34,641 nt of DNA from Verrucomicrobiaceae bacterium (GTDB taxonomy: Bacteria; Verrucomicrobiota; Verrucomicrobiia; Verrucomicrobiales; Verrucomicrobiaceae), in assembly GCA_027489965.1 (NCBI GenBank), contig JAIXZA010000167.1, forward strand, positions 1 to 34,641, written 5' to 3'. Below are positions 8,751 through 16,085 of this stretch, piece after piece. A model generated the notes under the pieces. It searched no databases and was not told the origin of the DNA. It worked only from the letters and a program-made list of their open reading frames with translations. Made by a program: the position numbers and the translations under genes. The stretch's first letter is position 1. Every line of letters starts with the position of its first letter.

Positions 8751-8784
8751 ATTCTTCACCCTTCACCCTTCATCCTTCATCCTT
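8751..8784. repeat. CCTTCAY heptamer repeat
   Basis: Tandem units CCTTCAC and CCTTCAT on the plus strand between the tail tube gene and the 84-residue gene. Other tracts of this family lie at 22534-22564 (opposite strand), 25936-25960, 26209-26240, 28949-28973 and 29494-29528. Confidence 0.8.
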
Positions 8785-8787
8785 GGC

Positions 8788-9705
8788 TTACGGTGCAGAG
8801 GCCCCAATTCTAAAGCACGGATTCAAGCTGCCAGAAGTCATCGTGCGGTTCGTTGTCCACACCACTTGACCCGGCACACGACGCGAAGCGCTGAAGGCAA
8901 CTTTTGGGTCAGTCAACTGGGCCGCGTAGGCCGTGAAATGGAAGCCCGCCCCCGACATAATGAGATTGTTTTCCGTCGCCTGAGACCCCAGCGCCGTATT
9001 CATATCAGCCGCCGTGAAAAGCTCGGTTGCTGTCACACCGACAGGCACGCCAGAGGCATTCACAATGCAGTCTTGGAACTTCATGTCCACCGTGCCCAGA
9101 CCGTCCACCACATCCGGCTCAAGAGCCAAGGCAAAGGCGATATCCAGCCCCTCAGAAACGTGGAAGGCATCAAACGGCGCAGAACCCCAAGAGCAGGCCA
9201 AGGCCGGAGTGATCGCCGCCGATCGCGAGTAATTGGCATCACCAGGATAAGCCTCATCCGCTTCTGTGAAGTAGCCGCCCGCATCGCCCGGCGTCTTGTT
9301 GTTCGCCAAGACCGCCGTGAAGGTCAGCGTGTTAAAAATCGTGCTGCCAGCCTTGCCCACAATGCCAAAGCCGGTCGGAGCCGCCGCATGGAACGTGCGC
9401 TTTTTGCCATCGCGACCAAAGAAGATCAACGGCACATCCGAGTTGCCAAAAATTGACGTGCCCGGCACCATCGCTGCATAAGGATTCATCAGCGCGCCAA
9501 AGCCTTCAAACTCGTTGGGCTTGCAGGTGATTTCAAGGTAGCGATCCGTCACCACGTTGCGCACGCGGCCCAGACCATCCACCGCCACCGGGTTGAATCG
9601 GGTAACGAGAGACACCTCAATAGGCACCTCGGAATAAATGAACGTCGAAGACCCAAATTTAAGGTGTCCAGAAACGTGAACTAAAGAGCTTCTTTGAATC
9701 GGCAT
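8788..9705 (-). CDS. putative major tail tube protein
   Basis: A 305-residue, mostly beta protein with no signal peptide. It follows the head-tail connector and putative tail terminator genes and precedes the small chaperone-like gene, the standard position of the tail tube protein. The N-terminal half (ITCKPNEFEGFGALMNPY, IFFGRDGKKRTFHAA, TLTFTAVLANN) has the alternating pattern of tube proteins. A long stretch between (SAPFDAFHVSEGLDIAFALA) is less typical and may be an inserted domain. I do not recognise a specific family; the assignment rests on order, length and fold impression. Confidence 0.6.
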   Translation of the reverse strand: MPIQRSSLVHVSGHLKFGSSTFIYSEVPIEVSLVTRFNPVAVDGLGRVRNVVTDRYLEITCKPNEFEGFGALMNPYAAMVPGTSIFGNSDVPLIFFGRDGKKRTFHAAAPTGFGIVGKAGSTIFNTLTFTAVLANNKTPGDAGGYFTEADEAYPGDANYSRSAAITPALACSWGSAPFDAFHVSEGLDIAFALALEPDVVDGLGTVDMKFQDCIVNASGVPVGVTATELFTAADMNTALGSQATENNLIMSGAGFHFTAYAAQLTDPKVAFSASRRVPGQVVWTTNRTMTSGSLNPCFRIGASAP

Positions 9706-9729
9706 AAGGTTATTTTATCAGTTGGTTTA

Positions 9730-9757
9730 AATCGGTCGTATCGGTCCCATCAGACCT
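9730..9757. repeat. short GGTC/GATC-type intergenic repeat
   Basis: ATCGGTCGTATCGGTCCCAT on the plus strand, in the gap between the connector/terminator gene and the tail tube gene. It belongs to a family also seen at 10940-10981 and 16044-16085. Confidence 0.5.
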
Positions 9758-10490
9758 ATTCAGAAAGGTTCACTAGCTCCACAATGTCAGAGCCTAGCGC
9801 ATCAGGCAGATAAGATGCCGCACGCACGCGCACACCAGAGGCCAGGGTAAACGGGCCATCATACACCAGCGCGCCCGGAGACCCAGACCACGGGAAAGAC
9901 CCATCAAGAGTGACCACATGCTTAGCGCCGACTTGCCCGCTTAACATCAGCTCACCACCGCCATTCACCGAAATTAGCGGCGCGCTTGTTTTCGGCAGCG
10001 GTTGCGTACTCATCGGCACCGTGAAATTCACCTGATACGCAATATCAGCGGTCATCTCGTCATCCAGTTCAGCAGGCTCAATGCCCCGCTCATCCGCAAG
10101 CAGAATCGTGCCTGAACCCAACTGGAAAAGATGCCCCAAAGCCAGCACCGTGAAGGCCGCAGACTCCGCCGTAATGCCCGTGCCTTTATCGCTACGATTC
10201 ACACTAGAATTCTCCACCACCTGCACAGACACGCGCAGATTCACTTGTGGCCCTGGCACGCCTTGCATTCCCGATTCAATCCTCACCTCAGGCATGGGAA
10301 CCAGCATCGAAAGGCCTGCCTTATCATTCGTCTTTTTCAGACCACTCAGCACACGATTCAGGCGATCCCGCGTGACTTCCACACTCTTATTCCCATTGCC
10401 TTCTTGGATGCACACATCCACAGACGAGAAATCAGAGCAGCTCATCAGCAGCCCTTGCAGGTCGGTTTGAATGGTCTTTAAAAGCTGCAT
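9756..10490 (-). CDS. putative tail terminator with C-terminal Ig-like (CHB_HEX_C-type) domain
   Basis: A 244-residue protein. Residues 1-160 fit a small neck or tail completion protein and follow the DUF1320-like connector by 4 bases, the slot of Mu gp37. Residues about 170-240 look like a chitobiase/hexosaminidase C-terminal (Fn3-like) domain: FPWSGSPGALVYDGPFTLAS then VRVRAASYLPDALGSD. Domains of this type decorate virion or secreted proteins. The fusion suggests that the neck carries an external appendage. The first part is a context call; the second is recognised by its motif pattern. Confidence 0.55.
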   Translation of the reverse strand: MQLLKTIQTDLQGLLMSCSDFSSVDVCIQEGNGNKSVEVTRDRLNRVLSGLKKTNDKAGLSMLVPMPEVRIESGMQGVPGPQVNLRVSVQVVENSSVNRSDKGTGITAESAAFTVLALGHLFQLGSGTILLADERGIEPAELDDEMTADIAYQVNFTVPMSTQPLPKTSAPLISVNGGGELMLSGQVGAKHVVTLDGSFPWSGSPGALVYDGPFTLASGVRVRAASYLPDALGSDIVELVNLSE

Positions 10491-10494
10491 AAAA

Positions 10495-10929
10495 TTAGAT
10501 TCCCCAACGGTTGGTTCGGTCAGGCTGGTTATACTTAGGCTTGGCCCGTTCAGGCGTCACATCAGGCGCGGAATCCTCAGGCAAAGGCACACTCACTTTT
10601 CCAGCGGCCACGTCTCGAAAATAGGTTTCCGCCGCCTCATATTCCTTCCGCCGATCCTCACCAATGTTGATCTTACAAATGGTTAAAACCCGCTGCCGGA
10701 TGACCACCAAGCAGCGCGCAATCATCCCGAGCGGAACCGTAGCGCCTAGCGCCAGCCGGTTCTCTTTCCAGGCGCGTATTCTGTCCCGTGCCTCCTCAAC
10801 GGCATTCAAAATCAAAGCAGGCACCGGATCAACCCCGGCGTCTGTCGTCGCCCGTTCGCGATACAAAGCCAGCTCCTCACTGTCCAAGACAGTCGAAAGG
10901 TCCGCTTCTGTAATTTCACGCCAGCTCAT
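10495..10929 (-). CDS. head-tail connector, DUF1320 (Mu gp36)-like
   Basis: A 144-residue protein beginning MSWREITEADLSTVLDSEEL. The start resembles the DUF1320/Mu gp36 family, in which a short aromatic N-terminus leads to an aDL segment and then helical bundles. The frame is open for 34 more codons upstream, but that part is coded by the GATC-type repeat (DLTDWSDLTNQTDL) and is not part of the gene. It lies between the major capsid gene and the putative tail terminator, the same place as in Mu-like phages. It would join the portal to the tail. The basic C-terminal tail (ERAKPKYNQPDRTNRW) is an extension I cannot explain. Confidence 0.6.
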   Translation of the reverse strand: MSWREITEADLSTVLDSEELALYRERATTDAGVDPVPALILNAVEEARDRIRAWKENRLALGATVPLGMIARCLVVIRQRVLTICKINIGEDRRKEYEAAETYFRDVAAGKVSVPLPEDSAPDVTPERAKPKYNQPDRTNRWGI

Positions 10930-10939
10930 AGTCTTTATT

Positions 10940-10981
10940 AGATCCGTCTGATTAGTCAGATCCGACCAATCAGTCAGATCT
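10940..10981. repeat. short GATC-type intergenic repeat
   Basis: A tract of GATCCGTCTGATTAGTCAGA and relatives in the gap between the capsid gene and the connector gene. It keeps an open reading frame upstream of the connector start and can mislead start calling. Confidence 0.6.
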
Positions 10982-11062
10982 TCTTTTGGCCTGAAAGACG
11001 GTGAAGGCCTCCTAAAACCTGCACCGTCCAATCAACATGCCTTACCACACCACAGACGCCTA

Positions 11063-11992
11063 TCAGGAGTCTGTGAAATTGATGCGAACAGCCGCGCCAG
11101 CATTGCCAACAATCACCTGTTCATTCCAGTCAAAGCCCGCGTATTCCACGCGACCATCGGCACGCTCGTGGAAACGTGGTGCCATGTAGGCCCCGCGCTT
11201 GCGCAGAGTCTTCATGAAACTGGTGTCGTAGCGGGTCGGATTGGTGCAGGCCGCAAAGACGATCACGGAACGCCCCATCAGGAACTGCGTGTCAGCCGCG
11301 TCTTTGTTCGGTGACGCGTCATAGACCACTTCATTGATCATCTGCGCAACCGGCTTCACAAAAAGGCTTTTGATGTTGTCCACCGTGAGTTCAGAAGACT
11401 CTTTTTTACCCGCCACAAAGCGAGCCCGAACACTGCTATGTTCGGTAAAGTCTTTGAAGGCATCAAAGCCCCACAGCAGGCGGGTTTCCATCATCGGTCC
11501 CATGCCCTTAGCGCCAAGGATCACTGAGCGGATGGCGGTATTGATAGACTTGATCAAGTCCGCGCCATTGGCTGCAATGTTCACGTTCGTGCCAGAACCC
11601 AGAGCTGCCAAAGCCGCATCTGTGGTATCACGCAGAGCAGCCAACGCGCCGAGCTGCGCGGTGATGTCCGCACCCTCTTTGAGTTCGTTGAGAATGTCAT
11701 CATCCTCAGTGGCCATCTTATCCACTGGATAATCAAGCGCATTCGGAATCAGGCGATAAGGCGTGTCCGAAATGTCAAAGCCGACGATAGCCGCTTCACC
11801 CTGATTGCCGCGTTTGGTGTCAGGAATCAAGAGGCCCGTTTTAGAGTCCCAGCGTTTGATGAAGCCGCTAAGCGAGGCCACATCCACCGTTGGTGCCAAG
11901 AACTGCTGAAAGGCCGGGATAGCCTGCAAGGCCGCGCCCTGCATGTAGGTCTTAAGCGTTGGATTGCTGCTGAATTTTGCGAGTCTGCCCAT
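11063..11992 (-). CDS. major capsid protein (Mu-type, HK97 fold)
   Basis: A 309-residue protein at the place of the major head subunit, after the decoration protein and before the connector. The length fits Mu T-like capsids. Recognisable features are an N-terminal arm (MGRLAKFSSNPTLKTY), a region around FIKRWDSKTGLLIPDTKRG, and a C-terminal block YAGFDWNEQVIVGNAGAAVR typical of Mu-like capsid proteins. The ATG follows an A-rich leader (GAAAGAAAAC). It forms the icosahedral shell; no cleavage site can be read with certainty. Confidence 0.8.
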   Translation of the reverse strand: MGRLAKFSSNPTLKTYMQGAALQAIPAFQQFLAPTVDVASLSGFIKRWDSKTGLLIPDTKRGNQGEAAIVGFDISDTPYRLIPNALDYPVDKMATEDDDILNELKEGADITAQLGALAALRDTTDAALAALGSGTNVNIAANGADLIKSINTAIRSVILGAKGMGPMMETRLLWGFDAFKDFTEHSSVRARFVAGKKESSELTVDNIKSLFVKPVAQMINEVVYDASPNKDAADTQFLMGRSVIVFAACTNPTRYDTSFMKTLRKRGAYMAPRFHERADGRVEYAGFDWNEQVIVGNAGAAVRINFTDS

Positions 11993-12030
11993 AATGTTTT
12001 CTTTCTGTTTTAACTTGGTTTAAAGGTTGA

Positions 12031-12450
12031 TTAGGCGCGGATACCGATCTGGGGGAAGCCCAGGATATAGACATCACCCGTGTCCGTGGTGGCGATGTTG
12101 TTGGCCTCTTCCACCACGCCCGCCAGCGTGACCAAGTTGGCACCGCTCGCCACCAGGGTGACAAGGACTGCCAGACCGTTAGCGCCGGAAGTGACGCGTG
12201 AACCAAAGGTGAAATTGGCATTGCTGCCCCGCACGCGGTAGCGGCGTCCGCTCGTCACAGGTTCAGCCGTGGAGACCTCGCCTTGTTTGCCACCGTCAAG
12301 GAGGACATACAGGGGAGCCGTGGGATTCGCGCCCGCCAGGTCAAACTGATTGGACGAATTGAGGACGACAAAACGCCCCTCTTTGTCGCTCAAATCGGCA
12401 GCGGAAACGCGGGCGATTGAGCCATTGGTGATGTTACTTTGGGTCTTCAT
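12031..12450 (-). CDS. putative capsid decoration / head stabilising protein
   Basis: A 139-residue beta-rich protein between the protease/scaffold gene and the major capsid gene. In Mu-like and many other phages this slot holds a small decoration protein. The sequence has repeated short strands (RFVVLNSSNQFDLAG, LYVLLDGGKQGEVS, RYRVRGSNANFTFG), Gly/Ala-rich turns and no membrane segment. It most likely binds the outside of the shell and stabilises it. The role is inferred from position and composition. Confidence 0.6.
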   Translation of the reverse strand: MKTQSNITNGSIARVSAADLSDKEGRFVVLNSSNQFDLAGANPTAPLYVLLDGGKQGEVSTAEPVTSGRRYRVRGSNANFTFGSRVTSGANGLAVLVTLVASGANLVTLAGVVEEANNIATTDTGDVYILGFPQIGIRA

Positions 12451-12488
12451 GTTTTCGGTTTAGAAAAGGGATTTGAAAGGGGTTCAGG

Positions 12489-13532
12489 TTACGCCGTCAC
12501 TTCGGCTTCAGCGCGTGCCCAGGCTGCATTCCAGTTTGGGGCAGACTTGTTGGCCAAAAGCCCATGCGCATAAGCACCGCGCTTATTCGCCAGCACTTCC
12601 GCAGCCTTGTCTGCCACAGGAGCCTCAGCTTTTTCGCGATTGTGCAGCGGCTTCTTTTCAGCCCGTGCGCGCTCTTCATCGGTGAGGCCGTCCTTGGCGG
12701 TCATGCCTGCCACGATAGCCTCAGCCGCTGCGCGATTGCTCAGGAAGGTTTCACGGACCACCTTAGACACGTCCGCGTTCGTCAGAACTTTGGCGTGCGT
12801 CTTGATGAAGTCATCGGCCTGCTTGTTGTTAAGAGTGACCGCATCTGCCGCCGCCTTTTCAGCCGCTGCTTTTGCGTCAAGCATGGCCTGAACCTTCGCT
12901 TTTAACGAAGCCTCATCCATGCCGTCCAGTTCAGTTTCCGTCAGGCCTAAGGCCAGAGCTAACAAGGTTTTGTGCATTGTTGTATTAGGTTTGTTATCTG
13001 GCAGTTCAACTCTGCCGGAATTTGTCAAAGGCTTAGACGCCTGCTTGAAGTTAGGGCGATTCGTCAGGCCAAAGCCCACCACCGCCAGCGGCCGGAACGT
13101 GCGCCCTTCGACATTCTGAAGAAGCGCGTCATCATCAGGAAACTCAGGCGAGATAAACCGCAGCTTGCCGCCAGTCACCGCCTCATCGCCATCATTCGAC
13201 CAGCGCGGCCTTCCATACAGGCCATCAACGCGATTCTCTAAAGACTCCGCCTCCTTCGGCACCCAGGCCGCTGCGTCAGTGCCCTTAGATGGATCATGAC
13301 TGAAATGTTCAAAGTCGATCATCCATTCACCGCCCTCTTCAAGCGCACGATTCAGCATCGCCGCCAAAGCTTCAGCATCCACCTGCTGAATGATGCGTGC
13401 CCCATTGCCCCGCACAATCGGTGCAGAGCCCAGAGGCACCAAACAAATGAACCCATCTTCCGGCAACGCAAAACGCGACGCCTCTGTGGTGCCTTTGTTC
13501 GTCAGGGGTTTGAATGTGGCAGTCTTCTTCAC
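12489..13532 (-). CDS. Mu I-like prohead protease with scaffold domain
   Basis: About 347 residues. The N-terminal ~185 residues resemble Mu protein I: FICLVPLGSAPIVRGNG, EWMIDFEHFSHDP, LRFISPEFPDD and VVGFGLTNRPN, where conserved acidic/His and Ser/Thr positions of the protease lie. The rest is an Ala/Lys/Glu-rich helical region typical of an internal scaffold. A second ATG (MHKTLLALALGL) at the border could give a separate scaffold protein, as Mu makes gpZ from the same frame. The start is uncertain: I use GTG 13532 (VKKTATFKP), but TTG 13544, GTG 13550 and TTG 13565 are open. Motif copy B lies 23 bases upstream of 13532. Confidence 0.75.
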   Translation of the reverse strand: MKKTATFKPLTNKGTTEASRFALPEDGFICLVPLGSAPIVRGNGARIIQQVDAEALAAMLNRALEEGGEWMIDFEHFSHDPSKGTDAAAWVPKEAESLENRVDGLYGRPRWSNDGDEAVTGGKLRFISPEFPDDDALLQNVEGRTFRPLAVVGFGLTNRPNFKQASKPLTNSGRVELPDNKPNTTMHKTLLALALGLTETELDGMDEASLKAKVQAMLDAKAAAEKAAADAVTLNNKQADDFIKTHAKVLTNADVSKVVRETFLSNRAAAEAIVAGMTAKDGLTDEERARAEKKPLHNREKAEAPVADKAAEVLANKRGAYAHGLLANKSAPNWNAAWARAEAEVTA

Positions 13533-13555
13533 GCCGCCATTCAACCACACCCAAC

Positions 13556-13588
13556 GCCTAACCAAAACCGCGCAAGCCGCATCTTAAG
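13556..13588 (-). promoter_or_regulatory. late-region repeated motif, copy B
   Basis: Second copy of the 26-bp motif (see 7782-7812), with G at the variable G/T position. It ends 23 bases before the GTG chosen for the protease/scaffold gene and overlaps the longest possible reading frame of that gene. Confidence 0.5.
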
Positions 13589-13598
13589 ACCGGCAGAA

Positions 13599-13756
13599 AA
13601 CATGTCTGAAAATTCCTGTTCATCCTGTTCTCTTGTTAATCCTGTAACAAAAGCCCGCTTCCAGTTTAAAGCCTAAGACTTCACAGGATTAACAGAAAGA
13701 CAGGATTAACATGTCTGAAAATTCCTGTTCATCCTGTCCTCTTGTTAATCCTGTAA
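13599..13756. repeat. pair of 49-bp direct repeats with internal CAGGATTAAC units
   Basis: Copies at 13599-13647 and 13708-13756 differ at one base. Each reads AACATGTCTGAAAATTCCTG then further TCCTGT units. Between them lies an inverted stretch with ACAGGATTAACAG. The block fills the gap between the protease gene and the virion morphogenesis gene. It carries no gene that I can see. Confidence 0.9.
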
Positions 13757-13771
13757 ATAAATCACCGGAGC

Positions 13772-14359
13772 TCACTTCAGCGCCGCCAAAACATCCCGCG
13801 TCAGCACTTCCCTCAACGCCTTAGCCGCTGCATTCTCCAGATCCTTCAGCGGCGGCAGCGCCGTGGCATCTGCGCCCTGAGTTACCTGCCGCCTCAGCAC
13901 ATAACAAAGCTTCACCGATCCATCCGCATTCTTCTCGGCCAAGATCCCGACATTCTTCCCCTTCTTCGACTTCAAGAAAAAGAACCGATCTTTATCAAAC
14001 GTGGAAGGACTCACCCCATAAAACTCAGCCTTCAGCGGAATGGCGATTGCGCTTCCTCGTTTGGCCTTGATCACACCGCCATAGACCTTTTGCAGGAACC
14101 TTGGATCATTCACCACGACCGAGCCCGAAAGCCCATCAAAGGACTCTTGCACCGAGCTGCGCACCTGGCCCCAAAAGCCTTGGCTTTTCCAGCCGCGTTT
14201 ATTCAGCACAGAGGCCTTAGCGCGGAAATGCTTCTTCAGCACATTACCCACCGCCCGCGCTGCCACCTTCACGCCCGCCTCTGGCTTGCGCAGCGTGGCA
14301 ACCAACGCATTCAGCCGCGATTCCAGCTTAGCCAGGTCATCGCTGAGAGTCGTCTTCAT
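13772..14359 (-). CDS. virion morphogenesis protein (Mu G-like)
   Basis: A 195-residue protein matching the phage virion morphogenesis / tail completion family in layout: an N-terminal helix (MKTTLSDDLAKLESRLNALV), a basic middle (VGNVLKKHFRAKASVLNKRG then WKSQGFWGQVRSSV), and a C-terminal segment ending REVLTRDVLAALK. In Mu-like phages this gene follows the F-like head gene, as here, with a small 45-residue gene between. It overlaps that gene by the sequence ATGA. It probably acts in head completion or tail attachment. Confidence 0.7.
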   Translation of the reverse strand: MKTTLSDDLAKLESRLNALVATLRKPEAGVKVAARAVGNVLKKHFRAKASVLNKRGWKSQGFWGQVRSSVQESFDGLSGSVVVNDPRFLQKVYGGVIKAKRGSAIAIPLKAEFYGVSPSTFDKDRFFFLKSKKGKNVGILAEKNADGSVKLCYVLRRQVTQGADATALPPLKDLENAAAKALREVLTRDVLAALK

Positions 14360-14493
14360 GGCTTAGCTTTAGCCGCCGCCTCTGCCGCCTTTTTAGCCGC
14401 TTCCGCTTCCGCTTTTTTGCGATCCTGTTCAGCCTTGTCTTTAGCGATGGCAGCTTTTAAAGCGGTGCTTAAATCATCGTCAATCATCTTCAT
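14356..14493 (-). CDS. small Lys/Ala/Glu-rich helical protein
   Basis: A 45-residue reading frame with start and stop overlapping both neighbours by ATGA, and GAAAGGA about 8 bases upstream of the ATG, so it is very likely translated. It begins MKMIDDDLSTALKAAIAKDK and continues as a charged helix rich in Lys, Ala and Glu. It sits between the F-like head gene and the morphogenesis gene. No family is recognised. A coiled-coil linker or assembly helper is possible. Confidence 0.6.
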   Translation of the reverse strand: MKMIDDDLSTALKAAIAKDKAEQDRKKAEAEAAKKAAEAAAKAKP

Positions 14494-16028
14494 AGTTTGA
14501 TCCTTTCGTAATTCAGGCCTTCAAATTGAGCCGCTAGTTTTTGCATGATCCAGTGGCTCAAAGAACGTTCAGCTTCCTCTTCAGTCATCAGACTTAAGTT
14601 AATCTTTCGTGACAAGCTTCTGAGCATGTCACTTTTAATCGTGTCATAAGCTGCGCGGACATCTGCCACCTGACTTTTATCCATGCCGTCAAACTGCATA
14701 CGATACAAAAACAAACGGTCTGCGCCTTGATTGCCAATAGCCCGCACTTCCTTTAAGCCTTTGAGAAGCGAAACAAGAATATCACTGTCACTGAAAGCCG
14801 TTCCCCGTGGGTGATTGTGAGTCAGCGTGTAACCCGGCTTTAACCATGCATCATTCGGCTCGACTTCGGCTTCCTTGCCATCCACAAAGCCAACCACTGC
14901 GCCAGCATCATCATAGACCACGGCGCGTTCATCCCTGAGATTCATCAATGCCACTTCTTCAGCCGTGGGCTTGCGCGGTTGACTCATGAGACCTTTGCCA
15001 GCCTTCGGCACGTCAACCAGGTAAGGATTAAACCGTAACGGCTTGCCATCAGTTCGCGTGCCACCATCCACCGCGATCAATTCCGCAGGCTTGGCCTTGG
15101 CCCTCACTGGCTTGATGGCCACTGCCGCCGCCGTCTTGAGCTGCGCGGCCTCAGGTGTCCAAGTGACCTTATCCGGCCCCAGGGTGATGCGATCCCCAAA
15201 CACCTTCTTCAAGAGCTGCTTTTCACGCGTGCCCAGGCTCATGACAGACGCCTGCATTTGTGCATCATAATCGGCTACCGTTGAAGTCAGCTCTGTGCGG
15301 ATATCCATCAGTCCCAAGTCTTCGACTTCGGCCCGGTCAATGTCTTCAACGCCCATTCCCGAATTAAAATCAAAAGGCGGATGCGGTTTACCAAAGCGAG
15401 ACAACGCCAACCAAATACCCGAAGTCTTCAGCGCAATCAATCGACCCGTTGCCGCAGCTTCACGGCTCACACCATCCCAGCCCACAGACACCGCCGCCTC
15501 ATTCCAGCGCGTTGGCCAATCACGCGGCGTTTCACGCTGTGAAACCCTCACCAATTCCCACGCCGGAAACGCCGCCAAAAGATCCGCATCCATGCCCGTC
15601 AGGTAATCCGCTCTACCATAGGCAAGCTCTAGCTGCGTATCATAAATCAGCTTGAGCCTGGCTAAGCTTAAAGGGTCCGTGATGTCACCTTCCACAATGT
15701 CCCCCTTGCGCGGTCCCTTCGGATGCTGCACGCCCAAGGCCTGGCCAAGCTGCCGAGTCTGAGCGATGAAATAAGCCCTATCTGACGCCCAGTAAGATTC
15801 ACCGCGTTCATTGGTCTCTTTGGCCCGTGCCAGCGTCTTCTCAATCAGCTCACGCTGCCGCGCTAAGAACTCCGCTTGTGTCACGCCCGCCGAAAAGAAC
15901 GCCTGATCCCGCAGCGCCTTCGGCATCACGGCCCATTCAGCCGTGCGCAGTGCAGACCCGATCACCGTCTTCTCTGACACTGATTTCACAATGTCTGTCA
16001 GCGTGTGCGGTTGTGAAAGGTCAAGCAT
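14490..16028 (-). CDS. Mu F-like head morphogenesis protein with C-terminal JAB-like motif
   Basis: A 512-residue protein. Residues about 40-240 match the Mu F/SPP1 gp7 head morphogenesis pattern: LIYDTQLELAYGRADYL at about 127-143, WPTRWNEAA, then IWLALSRFGKPHPPFDFNSG at 205-224. The C-terminal part has HNHPRGTAFSDSDI at 404-417, close to the H-x-H-P...S-x-x-D signature of JAB/RadC-like metal sites but one residue shorter. Head morphogenesis proteins often carry enzymatic C-terminal domains. The gene follows the portal by about 55 bases, which contain GATC-type repeats. The minor head role is well supported; the catalytic nature of the tail domain is inference. Confidence 0.78.
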   Translation of the reverse strand: MLDLSQPHTLTDIVKSVSEKTVIGSALRTAEWAVMPKALRDQAFFSAGVTQAEFLARQRELIEKTLARAKETNERGESYWASDRAYFIAQTRQLGQALGVQHPKGPRKGDIVEGDITDPLSLARLKLIYDTQLELAYGRADYLTGMDADLLAAFPAWELVRVSQRETPRDWPTRWNEAAVSVGWDGVSREAAATGRLIALKTSGIWLALSRFGKPHPPFDFNSGMGVEDIDRAEVEDLGLMDIRTELTSTVADYDAQMQASVMSLGTREKQLLKKVFGDRITLGPDKVTWTPEAAQLKTAAAVAIKPVRAKAKPAELIAVDGGTRTDGKPLRFNPYLVDVPKAGKGLMSQPRKPTAEEVALMNLRDERAVVYDDAGAVVGFVDGKEAEVEPNDAWLKPGYTLTHNHPRGTAFSDSDILVSLLKGLKEVRAIGNQGADRLFLYRMQFDGMDKSQVADVRAAYDTIKSDMLRSLSRKINLSLMTEEEAERSLSHWIMQKLAAQFEGLNYERIKL

Positions 16029-16043
16029 ATTCAGAGAGGGGAA

Positions 16044-16085
16044 AGATCAGTCGTATCCGTCAGATCAGACCAATCGGTCAGATCT
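16044..16085. repeat. short GATC-type intergenic repeat
   Basis: A tract of GATCAGTCGTATCCGTCAGA, then GACCAATCGGTCAGATC, in the gap between portal and head morphogenesis genes. It belongs to the family at 9730-9757 and 10940-10981. Confidence 0.6.

Noticed and set aside
8866..9456. A 196-residue plus-strand frame opposite the tail tube gene.
   Set aside because: It is an antisense shadow with Arg-rich low-quality composition, inside a strongly supported minus-strand gene.
13599..13756. The 49-bp repeat pair as a CRISPR array.
   Set aside because: Only two copies with a 60-base spacer that itself holds repeat pieces; no cas genes.
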